DNA of 64,000 nt, taken from positions 621,001 to 685,000 of the forward strand of contig WPIO01000060.1 in NCBI GenBank assembly GCA_009760855.2, given 5' to 3'. The notes under the pieces are model-generated. The model was not told the DNA's origin. It ran no database searches and saw only the letters and a list, made by a program, of their open reading frames with translations. Below are positions 11,240 through 22,344 of this stretch, piece by piece; position 1 is the first letter of the stretch; every line of letters starts with the position of its first letter. A program made the position numbers and the translations under genes. Source of the stretch: Cristatella mucedo. Lineage: Eukaryota; Bryozoa; Phylactolaemata; Cristatellidae.

Positions 11240-11830
11240 TATAAAGCTGGGTTTGAAATGGTAAGTATGCGGCCAATTCCGTAGCCGGAAGGTTCTTGAA
11301 AGGCTCTAGCGCTCAACAAAGCGAACGGCCACCGGAAGTGGAGCGCCGGAGAACCGGAAATGTGGAGGTTGGTGAGAAATGGTGTAATGTGGCAGTCACC
11401 ATGTTCGCGGCAGACGAGCCTAGCTGGTGCGTGTTGCACTAACTCCAAGCACCTAATCCAAGCACAGGTTGCAAGAGTAGGGAGTTACAAAAGTCAAGTA
11501 GAAATGTCGAGAATGCACGGACCAACCTGGATGTGGTTCCCATGTCTAAGCATGCCCAAAACTGTGCAATATTACACAGTTGAAAGTAGGCGGACTTGAC
11601 CGTGGAACTAATCAAGATCGTCTAGTGAAAGGTCACTTTGAAAAGAACACCCAGACTGTACGAAGATGCTATAGGAGATACGCTGGCCGACCCCATTGCG
11701 AGGGTAAGCTTTTTTGAATTTCTGAGTCACACCCGGTTTGCCTAGTAAGTCGGTTTGATCGTCATGCAATTTGAGAAAGTCAGTTGCCGTGCGAGTGCGA
11801 ATGTCGGCAGCACATACGGCTAGGGGAGTC
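11240..11830 (-). mobile_element. LINE-A fragment, RT C-terminal region
   Basis: The minus strand reads ATDFLKLHDDQTDLLGKPGV near the distal end and APARLVCREHGDCHITPFLT near the proximal end, separated by decayed sequence. The first is the usual 'FLKLNDDKTELLL' block of CR1/L2 LINEs. It sits in plexin intron 4 and has no (TTA) end. Confidence 0.75.
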
Positions 11831-12047
11831 AAGAGAGTTCGACGTGCTGGAAGGCAGGGTGGGATCGAAGCACACGAGCAGCAGCAGCAGTGTGCAGTCT
11901 GCACAATAAATGACAGCAGCTGCCCACAGGCTCCGTAGGAAAGCCGGGCCGCAAGGACGACGGCAACGCGATCGAGCGCTCGCTCGGCGGTGGGGCAAAG
12001 CCGCCGCCGATCGGAGCGGTGGCTGCACCGAGGCAGCAGCACCGTAC

Positions 12048-12148
12048 CGCCGCTGCAGGGAGCACCAGCCACAGTGCGGGTCCGAGCGCTGCACGCAGTG
12101 CGTGCAATTAGGCGACGTCCCGCAGTTGGCCAAGTTGACTCGCCACAC
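12048..12148 (-). CDS. Plexin exon 4: first half of PSI1
   Basis: Codons 511-543 plus two bases. The acceptor is TTTCCTCTTGCAG. The peptide VWRVNLANCGTSPNCTHC then SDPHCGWC carries PSI cysteines 1-5 (519, 525, 528, 536, 539) and the invariant GWC. The exon stops in phase 2 at CG/GTACGG, and the next exon supplies G to make Arg544. A 15-bp triplicated motif lies in the intron just 5' of the acceptor (12173-12217). Confidence 0.92.
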
Positions 12149-12172
12149 CTGCAAGAGGAAAGGAGAGCAGCA

Positions 12173-12217
12173 ACGTCAGAGACGGTGACGTCAGAGACGG
12201 TGACGTCAGAGACGGTG
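12173..12217. repeat. 15-bp motif in three tandem copies containing TGACGTCA
   Basis: Three perfect copies of ACGTCAGAGACGGTG (12173-12187, 12188-12202, 12203-12217). The junctions create two full CRE palindromes, TGACGTCA, at 12186-12193 and 12201-12208. It lies 25 bp upstream of the exon 4 acceptor in the gene's orientation. Confidence 0.9.
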
Positions 12218-12424
12218 GTGGCAAGCTGCGCTGCGCTCCACAGCCACGGGCAGCCGAATGCGAGCCGACAGACGAAAGCCTCTCGGAGTTGACTTGTTGG
12301 CGCCGGAGCGTCACCAAGACACGTCTCGCCAGCAGCAGCAGACACCACGTCACTAAGGCGGCTGCCCAGATAGGGATGGCGACACAAGGCAGCAGCGGCT
12401 GCGGCTAGCTGCTTTGCACAAATA

Positions 12425-13446
12425 GAAGCTCGATGGGAGCTCAGAAGCGCTTCTGATTTTGGTTGGATACCATCTGGCCCATTTGATCCCGAGATCGGTA
12501 GATTTTAAATTCGTAGCTAATTTGCTTCCGAGTTTTTTTACTACTTTTTCTTTTATGTTCAGATCAACATAGCTTCTGATCCCATTTATAGCCAGCATAT
12601 CTCCTGTTGAATCAGCTCGAAATCTAGGTGTCATGTTCCAAAGTGACCTCTCGTTAGACGACCACATCAGCTCCACAGTCAAATCTGCCTACTTTCAGCT
12701 ACGAAAAATTGCTACAATTCGGGCTTGCTTAGATAAGGATACCACGTTTAAGTTGGTCCATGCATTCGTGACATCTCGTCTCGACTTCTGCAACTCACTG
12801 CTTACTGGCTTACCAGCATGTGCGATCAGGCAATTGCAGCTGGTGCAAAACTCAGCAGCTAGGCTTGTCTGTCGTGAGCGTCGCAGTTGCCACATCACAC
12901 CACTTCTCGCCGACCTGCACTGGCTCCCAGTCAAGCAACGGATTGACTTCAAGGTTTTGTCGCTCACTTTTAGGTCACTTCATTCATTGGCTCCAACCTA
13001 TCTCTCAGATATACTCCCCCACCAGGCCAAGCATCGTTCCACCCGCTTTTCGGAATCCAACAGACTACCAATACCTCGTACAAACCTCAAATCCTTTGGA
13101 GACCGTGCATTCAGTTCGTACGCTCCTAAAGCCTGGAACTCCCTCCCGACTTGCATCAGAACATCCCCTGACTTGACCACATTTAAAATGAACTTAAAAA
13201 CACTTATTTAGGACAGCATTTAGTGGGTCCCTGTGATTCGTCCTTGATGTGTTTATGCATGCTGCCTCTAACCACATTTGCATGGTGACCCTGTGCACGT
13301 TACCCCTGACCATGTTATTCATGTTGTTTATCAAGCATGATATTACTCACCATTTAATTGCATTTCCCTTTGCAGCAAATGTAAAGCGCCTAGTAAGAGA
13401 TTGAGTTCTCTGAGGGCGCTTTATCAAGTGAATTATTATTATTATA
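12425..13446 (+). mobile_element. LINE-A 3' end, best-preserved copy (RT C-terminus plus 3' UTR)
   Basis: An uninterrupted frame at 12633-13211 (192 codons) encodes the segment after the RT core of a CR1/L2-like LINE. Blocks are FQSDLSLDDHISSTVKSAYF, LVHAFVTSRLDFCNSLL, LVCRERRSCHITPLLADLHW, APTYLSDILPHQAKHRSTRF and GDRAFSSYAPKAWNSLP. A decayed upstream part still reads ARNLGVMF. The 3' UTR follows, with the hairpin-forming tail at 13380-13424 and a (TTA)n end. It is 5'-truncated, antisense to plexin, in intron 3. The intact 192-codon frame suggests that this is one of the younger insertions. Confidence 0.92.
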
Positions 13447-13866
13447 ATGCGTGAGTCTTTTTCGATGGCTCTACTGATAAACAGCTAGGCAGGGAACAAA
13501 AAATCACAACGTGACAGGCATAAAAACACACTGCTGGCCAAGTCTAGAAACATATCTGTCACGTCAGACAGAGCCTGACAAAATGAGGTATCTAGCGGAC
13601 ACCGGTCTCTTTTTGTTTCTTCCAGCTCTCTCTGATTCATCTTTTTTTTTATACCGATTACTGCCAGCGCTAGTGCAGGCAGATATGAAGGAATGAAAGG
13701 TCCGAATGAAGGACAGCTGCCGCTAGATGACCGGCCTTTGTGAATCGGCCAACAATATGGCCGGTTGTCCCTTTTGCTAACAATATTTCGGTTATGCCTG
13801 GAGAGGGGAGGTCGGCAACTAAGGCAGATTAGTGGCAGATACAACGCCGGATTTAGATGCACATAC

Positions 13867-13995
13867 TTTCTGACTCGAATGCACATATGCAGCGTTCTTG
13901 GCGCGGTTGAGGACGATAGTTGACTGCAGCTGTCCATCCGCATTGAAAGGGATAGTCTCGTAGGGTCTTAGTGTACTGCTGCCATCAACTATGAC
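13867..13995 (-). CDS. Plexin exon 3: end of the sema domain
   Basis: Codons 468-510 (43 codons, phase 0 at both ends). The acceptor CTCCTCTTTGCAG has a good pyrimidine tract and the donor is GTATGT. The peptide VIVDGSSTLRPYETI followed by a strand reading TIVLNRAKNAAYVHSSQK matches the last sema strands, in the position of the plexin segment 'LSPNRQYLYAMTEKQV' that immediately precedes PSI1. Joining to exon 4 gives SSQK/VWRVNLANC, the expected sema-PSI junction. Confidence 0.9.
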
Positions 13996-14680
13996 CTGCA
14001 AAGAGGAGCAGCAAAGGTTGATGGCTGCAAGGCTGCTGACGCCACTCGCTATCGTTAAGAATCACCAAGCAAACAGAAAGATCTGCATACAGGTTTTTGT
14101 GGCCGCATGCGCAGACCGTGGTGGCAACATTCGCTCTATCGGCAAGCCACTCGATGTCAGCCTCCGCCACATCCACGATTGGAGGATCGGCGAGCCAACC
14201 ACCGTCTGAGTGGATCCACGATGGCCAAAACTCCTCGAAAAGCAAGCTGAAAAAGTGCTCCCCCATCCATCCTTTATTATGAGTTACCAGTAAGGTAGGA
14301 TCGCAGGTAGCAAATCTTCCGACTTATTGACTAGGCTCGCATAGGACATTCACACGCTAGACGGTCTACGCATGCACCAGGGAGTAAAAGGATGAGAATT
14401 TATAGAGCATCATGGGTGGCACTCGATGTCATACGCGGAGCGCCGAGCGAGTGCGAGTCCCAAAAGGATTGGGCATACGCTCTATATAATGAGTGGAGAA
14501 AACCCCTACCGTTCTTAAGTAAGATGACCCCAGTGGGACGAGACGTCTTTGCAAGTCTTTCCTCGAAGGTCTTACCAACCAATATCTATTTACTAGCGAA
14601 ATGAGAACGTCATAAATTGGCTTAAGATGTTTCTTGCCGAGCAAATTTCTTGGCAGTTCATGCATTAGGATTGATTATGA

Positions 14681-14853
14681 TGCCCCGCTGTTTGGCCTGG
14701 TGGTTTAGGTGCATGCCCCCACCGAGGTCACGGTGAATATATTTGATGGCTGAGATCGTGGGCTCGAGCACCGTCGCAAAAGTGTGATGCGTCTGAATAG
14801 AGATTAAGTTTGCTTAGGGTGCTACACAAATGGATTATATTTTAGTTATATTT
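14681..14853 (+). mobile_element. SINE-C copy, long variant
   Basis: The head is TTTGGCCTGGTGGTTTAGGT. About 25 extra bases (including GGTGAATATATTTGATGGCT) separate the A and B boxes, then ATCGTGGGCTCGAGCA. The LINE-A-like tail (GCGTCTGAATAGAGATTAAG) ends ATT-rich. It lies in plexin intron 2. Confidence 0.85.
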
Positions 14854-14929
14854 TCAGCTGCTGAGACCGTAATCTGATGTATTCATAATCATGCTAAAAG
14901 ACATAGCCGTTAGTTGTGGCAAAGAACTA

Positions 14930-15400
14930 ATGCTATTTAGTCCTTCAACATTTACAGCAGCCAAATCACACCAAAAATGAACCAGTTTTAATTGATGCGA
15001 AAGCGGAGCCAAACTCGACATTTCAAATTTCATGTTGATCTATGGGGTATTGGTCGAGTTATGGAATTTATAAGGCACAAAGAAAGACTGTAAAGGAAGC
15101 TGTTTGAAAATCATGAGCACGAATGCCAACACACTGTAAGCACGCACCTCGATGTGATGTGCCAAGATTCAACAAGTTGGGACCCAAGTCACATATGATG
15201 CAGCAACAATATTACTACATTTGTTACCGGTCGATCGGCTATGTCTGGTTAATTTCTGGTTAACAAGTTAGACATGGTTTGCCGGATCATTTTTCAATGC
15301 TTTCCTTTAACGTGGAAATCATCAGACCTCTGGATGGGATGTCCAACACGTTTGTCTTTTGAAAGGCACCCTAAACAAAGGCTAATTTCTTTGTCAATTT
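14930..15400 (+). repeat. Unclassified repeat, member 1 of a pair within intron 2
   Basis: Resembles 18975-19370 in the same orientation: shared words include GGAATTTATAAGG, GTACACTGTAAA-like, AACAAGTT, CGTGGAAATC and TTTTCTTTTGAAA-like, in the same order and spacing. No coding frame or terminal repeat was seen. Confidence 0.6.
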
Positions 15401-17323
15401 CTTTTAGTGGTTTTCTACGCGTTGGCCTTAAGGAGAGTTCTGAAATTGGTTGACTGTAATACAGAACATATTTATAATAATAGGTAGCCTATGTACCAAC
15501 CTAAGAAAACTAAATCTCTGTCCAGCCAATTTATAACTCGCTGCAGGAGAGTCAATAACAAAGCGATAACGCTGGGTAACAGAATACAATGGTTTCACTT
15601 TTGTCTACAAAGTTCGCTCTCCTAATCCGGTGTGCTTATGATAATTAGACAATGGCTTTCGTTCCAAGGAACCTTTGCTTCAATGGTCAGGACAATAAGG
15701 TCACGACATTCTTCGGCTTGGCTGTCAGGCATGGGGCCAACGTTAAGCTTGTAAGTATAAGTAAATAAAACTCATTTGCATAGGACCCTGAAAGAACTCA
15801 ATCTCCATTGAGGCACTTCACGCATACCATGCGTCCAGTCACCACCCGAATCGGCGAGGGTTAGGCAGACACAGCGCTATAGATAGAGTTGACTCCATGG
15901 AAGTGTAACGGCACAGGCGCCTTCAATGGACGTGTCAGTTTATGTCTGTCGTTTCTGAGTAAGAAAATAGTGAACGGCGATATTTGATCGACGTTGAAAG
16001 GAGAGGCTCCTTGCTCCCAGCACAATGCATTGCGTTGCGCGCGCGCCAAGGCGAGAGCGACAAAGACTCAGTGGAAGCCTTTGCTAAGATTAGCGAGGCC
16101 TAGAAAAGCAAGCACACTTCGGCGTGCCTATCGAGGATCAAGACAGTCACTTGGGCCACTCATTTCAAAGCAAATGCTGCAAGGAAACTCTTTAAGAAAA
16201 GGTGAACAAATGCTGGTTGTGCTATTGCACTCTACACGAGGTAATACGTGAAATATAATTTTTAAATTTATATAACTGCTACGTTTACTTCGGCCGGTAA
16301 TGGAAAGAGAGGAGAGCCGTGAAGATTTCTGTCCCAAGTTTTTGGCAGGAACCGAATCATCAAGCAACTGCTACTTCTGCACGACGCTACTTCTGCACTG
16401 TGGTCCAAGTGCACAACTTGCATCAGCGAACCTCTCCTTAGGTATATTCCTTCATGTATCGCCAAAAGTACCACACGGCCCTAAACTGCCCATCCCAACT
16501 CTCTGGAAAGAGACCAGCCATCTGCAGGAAAGCGCTGCAAGTCAAACAGCAAGGAAGATATATAAAAAAATCCAGACTCCCTTTCCATACATGCGGCTGA
16601 GGAGAGAAAGCCATGCTTCCCCAACCAGAAAGACCACAACGATGCGATCAGAGACCTTTGCCTTATCAACAATAAAGTCAAATAATAATAATAAAAATAT
16701 TAAATAAATAATAATAATAATAACGTCAAAATAGAAAAGTCTAATAATGCTGAGCTTTCAAAATCTAGGCACAAAGGGCAGAACTTTTTCGTTAAAAGTG
16801 TGACTGCAAGAGCTGAGAGAAAGAGTAACACTTTTTTTCCACTTCTTCAAGATGGGCTGTGCTGCTGCAACATTGTGGCCGGAATATTCGAGGCTATGGC
16901 AATCCCCTATAACCCGAGTGACTGGCATCGATTCATTGAAACTTCATCCTGGAGACTCGAAGTCGGTCTGCTTAATAACGGGAGCAGAGCCGTTCTTCTC
17001 TCCCTGTGGCCGGCTCACTCTGGGTGCCTATGAAGTATGACGACTACAACTGGGAGGTCACTTGAGGTCATTCGGATTATGACGTCACTCCGGTTGGGCC
17101 CCCCAAGCTGGTTTCATTAAGTTTAAATTCTTTCTTAGCCTACGCGACAGCCGGGAAATTAAGGTGTGCTACAACTAAATGAACTTCAGAGGACTTCAGG
17201 GGACAGAGAACGTCAGAGGACAGGCTTCAGAGGACTGCGTTCCATACAGGGAAAGATGACATCAAGTAGGAGCAGCTGTCAGACCATCACGTACGGTGCT
17301 AATGCCACCATTGCATACCAAGT

Positions 17324-18235
17324 TATGTAATGTGATGTATCTCCGTCTGTAACTCCACAAAGTCATAAAGACTATGTGGGTGTTACGCAGGAGAGTTTTG
17401 TATAGCGCACTCACTGCCCGAGCGGCTTTCGGTAGCCAACAGAATTCGTCTCACGAAACAAAGAGAAAGTGGGAAGCATAGCAGAGTCAGGAGAGCAGTT
17501 GAGGTAGTGAGTAGCATGGAAGTAGCAGCTCTAGAGCGCTGAAAAGGATGAGCCACAGTCGGCAGCAGGTGAGTAGTTGTCGTTGCATAAGAATTGTGGA
17601 AGCGAGTTCCACAGCCTAGGACCTGCAGAGCTAAAGCTTGTCGCCAACGGTCTTTAAGCAGAGGAATGGAACAGCTAATTTATCGTCCATACAGGACCTG
17701 AGGGCACGAACAGGCTGAAACTGATGCAGCAGTTCAGCTACGTACGAAGGAGCCAAGCCGTGGCGGGCCTTGTGGGTCAGCGTAAGAACTTTGCTCTGTA
17801 TCCGTTGCTCAACCAGCATCCATCCTAGCTCTTTAAGCGAAGGAGACACGTGGTCAAACCTCTGGGACTTGAAGACAAGCTTTGCAACCATATTCCTAGT
17901 CAGATGCAGTGGCCGAGATGCTTTCTTTGGTAGCCCAGGCAAAAGGGAATTGCAATAATCAAGCCGAGACAGAACTAAGGAGCTAGTTAATTTTTTTGCA
18001 AGCCCCCGTGGAAGACAGCTCCTAATCTTGGATAGGGATCGGACGTGATGGCTAGCTGTAGAAGCAGTCTTCTGAATGAAGCTTTTAAAATTAAGGCAGC
18101 TGTCAAAAACAACACCTAAATTTCGAGCACATGGTGACGGTCGCACAACAGCATCACCTATTAGAAGAGTACCTTTTAATCTGGCCACACGCTTAGGGTG
18201 TCCTATGAGCAGCACTTAGTTATGCCCAATAAAGC
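17324..18235 (-). mobile_element. LINE-B 3' part with long open frame
   Basis: The minus frame 18215-17631 (194 codons) reads LLIGHPKRVARLKGTLLIGD, PCARNLGVVFDSCLNFKSFI, RSLSKIRSCLPRGLAKKL, VLSRLDYCNSLLPGLPKKA and KARHGLAPSYVAELLHQF. This is a CR1/L2-like post-RT domain distinct from LINE-A. The 3' UTR runs to 17324 and ends in TGTAATGTGATG-type repeats. It is 5'-truncated, in plexin intron 2, in the same orientation as the gene. Confidence 0.92.
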
Positions 18236-18974
18236 AAGCTGTCACGGTTTTGGACAAAAAATTAGTAGCATCTTTCAAATAGCTTCAAGATTTATTTCCA
18301 CAGCAGTTGGAGGCTAAAGGTCAAAGATGGCACCTTCATCGGACCAGTGATAAAAGATAATCACGGAGTGTGATGAATTCACCAAAAAGATTAACAGGAA
18401 CAAGAAAGCTGCCTAGAACAGCTTTGAGGCAGTGTTTCGCGAATTTCACAACCTTGAAAGCTAGGAGCAGTGAGTTCAGGCTCTCACAAAGATGAGCTGT
18501 GTCAAAATGCTCTCCACCAGTTGTCCACAAGTCCACATCTTTGATGATGCTCATTGAGACAAATTCAAGGAGAACATGTGAGTATACACAGTGAGGGAAG
18601 TGAGCGCTTTTTACTTGGATATAGTGAACTTAGAACGAAGTAAACAAGAAGAGTATACCGAAAGCATGACTTGGCAATACGTCTGTGGGCATCTACAAGA
18701 AAGCTATGTGCTGTATAGCTGCAAATCTAAAGCGCCCACTCATATCTGAACCCTTATGAGTGGCACTTTTGATATGACCTCAGAGTAAATACATGTTATG
18801 TATGTTAAGCATGAACCAAAAGATGCGTATTCGTCAGTTTTCTAATCAGAAATGGGTTCTGCAGTAGTCTTCATATGCTAGTCGATGGACAGGCAGTTAC
18901 AACTTTTCTCCTAAAAATTGCTAAACATGTCATCAAACATCAAGGAGCCATAGTTTCTGCAAACAAAGACATGC

Positions 18975-19370
18975 ATAGCAATACTTATCGAACAAAAACC
19001 AGAAACAAACTCCAGTAGTAATGTACAAAGCTGAAATCACATTTCCACTTTTTCGTTGATCCATTAAGTATCGGCCGAGCTAAGGAATTTATAAGGAACA
19101 AAGGTACACTGTAAATGGAGCTGTCTACAAGTCACAATCATGCACATCACCAAGCAGCAAACATTTACCTCAATGTACCACGGATCAACAAGTTAAAGAT
19201 ACAAGTCGCATATAATGCATTGATCGATACCATTTTTATTTGTAGATATGTTGACACGGTTGACCTTCGGGTTAGTTTGTCTAATAATTTTTTCCTTTAC
19301 GTGGAAATCGTCAAAACTTCCGATCTAATTTCTAAAAGGTTTTTCTTTTGAAATGTATCCTATACACATA
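18975..19370 (+). repeat. Unclassified repeat, member 2 of the intron 2 pair
   Basis: Direct copy of the 14930-15400 segment, diverged, ending about 220 bp from exon 2. It shares GGAATTTATAAGG and CGTGGAAATCGTCA-like blocks. Nothing identifies its class. Confidence 0.6.
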
Positions 19371-19586
19371 TTCGTTTGTTGGACACATTTGTAGTGACAT
19401 TTACCCTTAAATGACAAAATATATTTCAAAGACGCAGCCAATCATCCAAAATAGAAACAACATAAGTGCAGGTTCTAAATAAGTGCTGTCAGCCTGCTGG
19501 CGAAAACTGTTCATGTGCTGCAAATTTAAACTACGCTGGGCTGCTAGCCGTGTGGAAAATATAAAGAAAATGGAAAGTTGACAAAC

Positions 19587-19805
19587 CTTTTGAAAAGCGC
19601 CCTTTTTCGAAGCGCTATCAATGTACGATGCAATGTAAGCAACCGTCGCGTTGTTCACAGTGTCGATGGTGAAGGATCCAATATTGCCTAATGTCTGAAC
19701 AGGCCTCATCAGGTCGGCTGGTATAGCCGGTTGGGTCTGGAAGATGAATGCTCGCTGAACGTCTGCAAGCGTCTGATCGCACAGCTGCCTGGTCGTACTG
19801 CCATC
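19587..19805 (-). CDS. Plexin exon 2: sema domain, late blades
   Basis: Codons 395-467 (73 codons, phase 0 at both ends). The acceptor is a C/T-rich tract ending in AACAG. The peptide starts DGSTTRQLCDQTLAD and contains ATVAYIASYIDSASKKGAFQ, which corresponds to the plexin sema strand where human proteins read 'TVVFAGTRSGRIRK'. The donor is AAG/GTTTGT, a weaker variant, but the next exon continues the motif in frame with VIVDGSS. It lies between an 8.1-kb and a 5.6-kb intron, both rich in repeats. Confidence 0.9.
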
Positions 19806-21162
19806 CTGTTGGGAAAACAGGCAGAACGTCAGACCAAAGAGCAGCGATAGGAAATCCAAGGTCAGCCACCACAGACCATAGGATGGGAGCGCTAAAATAC
19901 CCACAAGAATGCACTTTTTGTTTTGCCGGCGGCGGCTATGACAAAAGGACACGCAACAAATAAAAAAATGGCTACTTAAGTTCTGTTTGGACAGACATTT
20001 CACTTTCTTTGCGATAATCTACCTGGCGTGGCCTGCTGCACCAATCAATCAACAGCCTCCGCGAATTGGAGCTAGAATGCGCACGATAGACTGTCCAAAG
20101 GCTGACCTATTCCGCATAAACTCTAGTGACAAATCACACGACATCCTCGGACTCCTCACGCAGTAGCAAGATTGATATGTAGACACTGACTGGGAGCCCC
20201 AAGGCTAAAAGGGACATGCATGGCAGGTGCGTGAGAAGTGACTATCCGATGGCAGCAGCAGTGATGTGTAGCATGCTGGCAGCGTAATAAGATCGACTAA
20301 CTAAATAAACAAGAGTTCGAGGATGGAAAAAGATATTTTAATGGCCAAAAAGGACACTGCCTTGTTAAGTCAATAGAGAAAACTGTTTAATTAAGGCAAG
20401 AAGTAATCAAAGAGGGCATCGTTAACAGGTACTGGTATGCAAGAAGACACTAGCACCAGTTGAAGCTTTTCTGTCCGACTTTTTACTCTTTCATTCCTGT
20501 CCCAGGTTTCTTTTTTAATAAATTTAGTACCAAGCCATATACCAGAATAGTCTAGCTGTCACAAGAAACCTCAGAAAAACTAAGAGTAGAATCAGTTTTG
20601 GGCGAAGCAGGCAGACTGCTCGGCCCAATGGAGTGAAGACACGCATTCTACAGGTGCTAACCCACCTGAACATTCCATGGCCTACGACTACAAGATGGCT
20701 GGCCGGGAAAAAACTGAACAAAATAAAGGAGAAAAGCTGCCGATGAAAGTAACTAGATAAGCTGGTACCCGGCTACCTCCTTCGGCGGTATCTACTGACT
20801 TAATAGCTTTTTAGGCCGTCACAGTTGTATCCAGCATTCAACTGCCAGTCGGGGCGTCGGTCGGCTAAGAGGCAGGATGACTTCCACAAGTTACGTCAAT
20901 GGGGTAGCCGAGCAGCCACGGAACGGGTGAAGAGTCTGTGAGATTTCCCATGCAAGTATCCCAGGCGAGCTATAATAACCAGGAAGTGATGTCTAATGAA
21001 AAGCTGGAAGGAAACTATTTGGTCACAGCACTTGGACCGAAGCCAGCTAATGGCATCGGCAATACGGGTCTGTCTTGGCCCTCCTGCATAACCTGCCTAG
21101 CCAAACTGCCGCTGAGTCAGTTTCAGTACCCCTCTCTTGGAAATAAACTAGCTGCTCTATGC

Positions 21163-21640
21163 CTTTGCATAATATAATGCATCTCTGCCTGTAGCTCCAC
21201 AAAGACCAAGTGGGTGTAACACAGGAGAGTTTTCTATAACGAACTCACAGCCAAAGCAGCTTTCGCGACACACGCAGAGGTTGCCAACTGACTTCATCTC
21301 ACGAAACAAAGAGGAAATGAGAAGCATAGCCGAGTCAAGAGAGCAGCCGAGGCAAAGTGAAGTAAAGGCGAGCTGATTTAACAGCCTCATTTTGTATGGT
21401 GGCAGAAGAGCCTAAACAGTTATCACGATCTCATGCAGTGGGAAATACAGGATCGTCCACTGCAGGTCTCGAACCCACGACCTGGGTCGTAAAGAGCGAG
21501 CACAGTAGGTAGTGAGTAGCATGGAAGTAGTGGCTCAGGACGGCTGGAAATGATGTGCGGCAGTCGCCAGCAGGAGAGTAGATGACCGTTGATGATAGAA
21601 GATTTTGCCTTTGCCGCCGTACTGCCTTGCTACTTCCGTG
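21163..21640 (-). mobile_element. LINE-B 3' UTR interrupted by a SINE-D
   Basis: The left part (21163-21360) and right part (about 21506-21640) are collinear with the 3' region of the LINE-B copies at 6.4, 17.3 and 58.2 kb. For example, GAGAGCAGCCGAGGCAAAGT continues as TGAGTAGCATGGAAGTAG. The interruption is a SINE-D. Confidence 0.8.
21371..21505 (-). mobile_element. SINE-D copy inside LINE-B
   Basis: Tail complement AGCTGATTTAACAGCCTCAT, body GTGGCAGAAGAGCC, B-box complement CTCGAACCCACGACC. The 5' part is shortened. Confidence 0.82.
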
Positions 21641-22057
21641 CAACTCGCTTCCTCGAATCCTCGCTTCCTCTTCCTCGAATCCTCACTTCCTGCTTCAGCT
21701 ACGCATCTCACTTTCTCTTTGTTTCGTGATATGACATCTGTTGGCTACAGCTGTGTGAACACGTAAGGGGTATAGGCTTTGAGTATATGTAGGTATATAT
21801 AGTATATATATAGGCTTGAGTTTGTTTGCTTCAAGCTGACTCACGCTTTTAAAAGCTTTTCAGTTTAACGCCTACGCCTAGTCTCTGCAGCCTCTGCAGA
21901 GTTCTCAGACTGAGATACGTTGAATAACACATACGCAGGCACGAGCACACACACACACACATACACGCACACACACATTCCTAAAAAGTCTTGCTCCAGA
22001 ATGGTGACACCCATCTGATGCAGGCTACGGTCTGCCGGTCGGTGAGGCAGAACACTG

Positions 22058-22220
22058 AGCTTGTAATAACACTATTATAGCGCCCTCGTTAAGAGAAACT
22101 AAGAGAAAGAAGCCTAAGAAGCTAAGAGAACTCAGTCTCTTTTTAGGCACTTTACATTTGCTGCAAAGGTAGCACGATCGAATGGCTTGTGGTAGCTTGA
22201 GCTGCTGCAAGCTGTAAATA
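22058..22220 (-). mobile_element. LINE-A tail fragment
   Basis: Contains AGAGAACTCAGTCTCTTTTT then GGCACTTTACATTTGCTGCA, the complement of the LINE-A 3' end, with a local duplication of AAGAGAAA-type sequence at 22088-22125. Confidence 0.7.
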
Positions 22221-22344
22221 AGCGTTTTGTTGGAAGTAACCCCTCCCTCATCAGCCGTAGAATACAGGCTATGGTTTTCGCTTTTTCAAAAATGGTGTTG
22301 CTATTAGCACTGTGAAGCACAGATACTTAAATAGGAGGTTGGTC

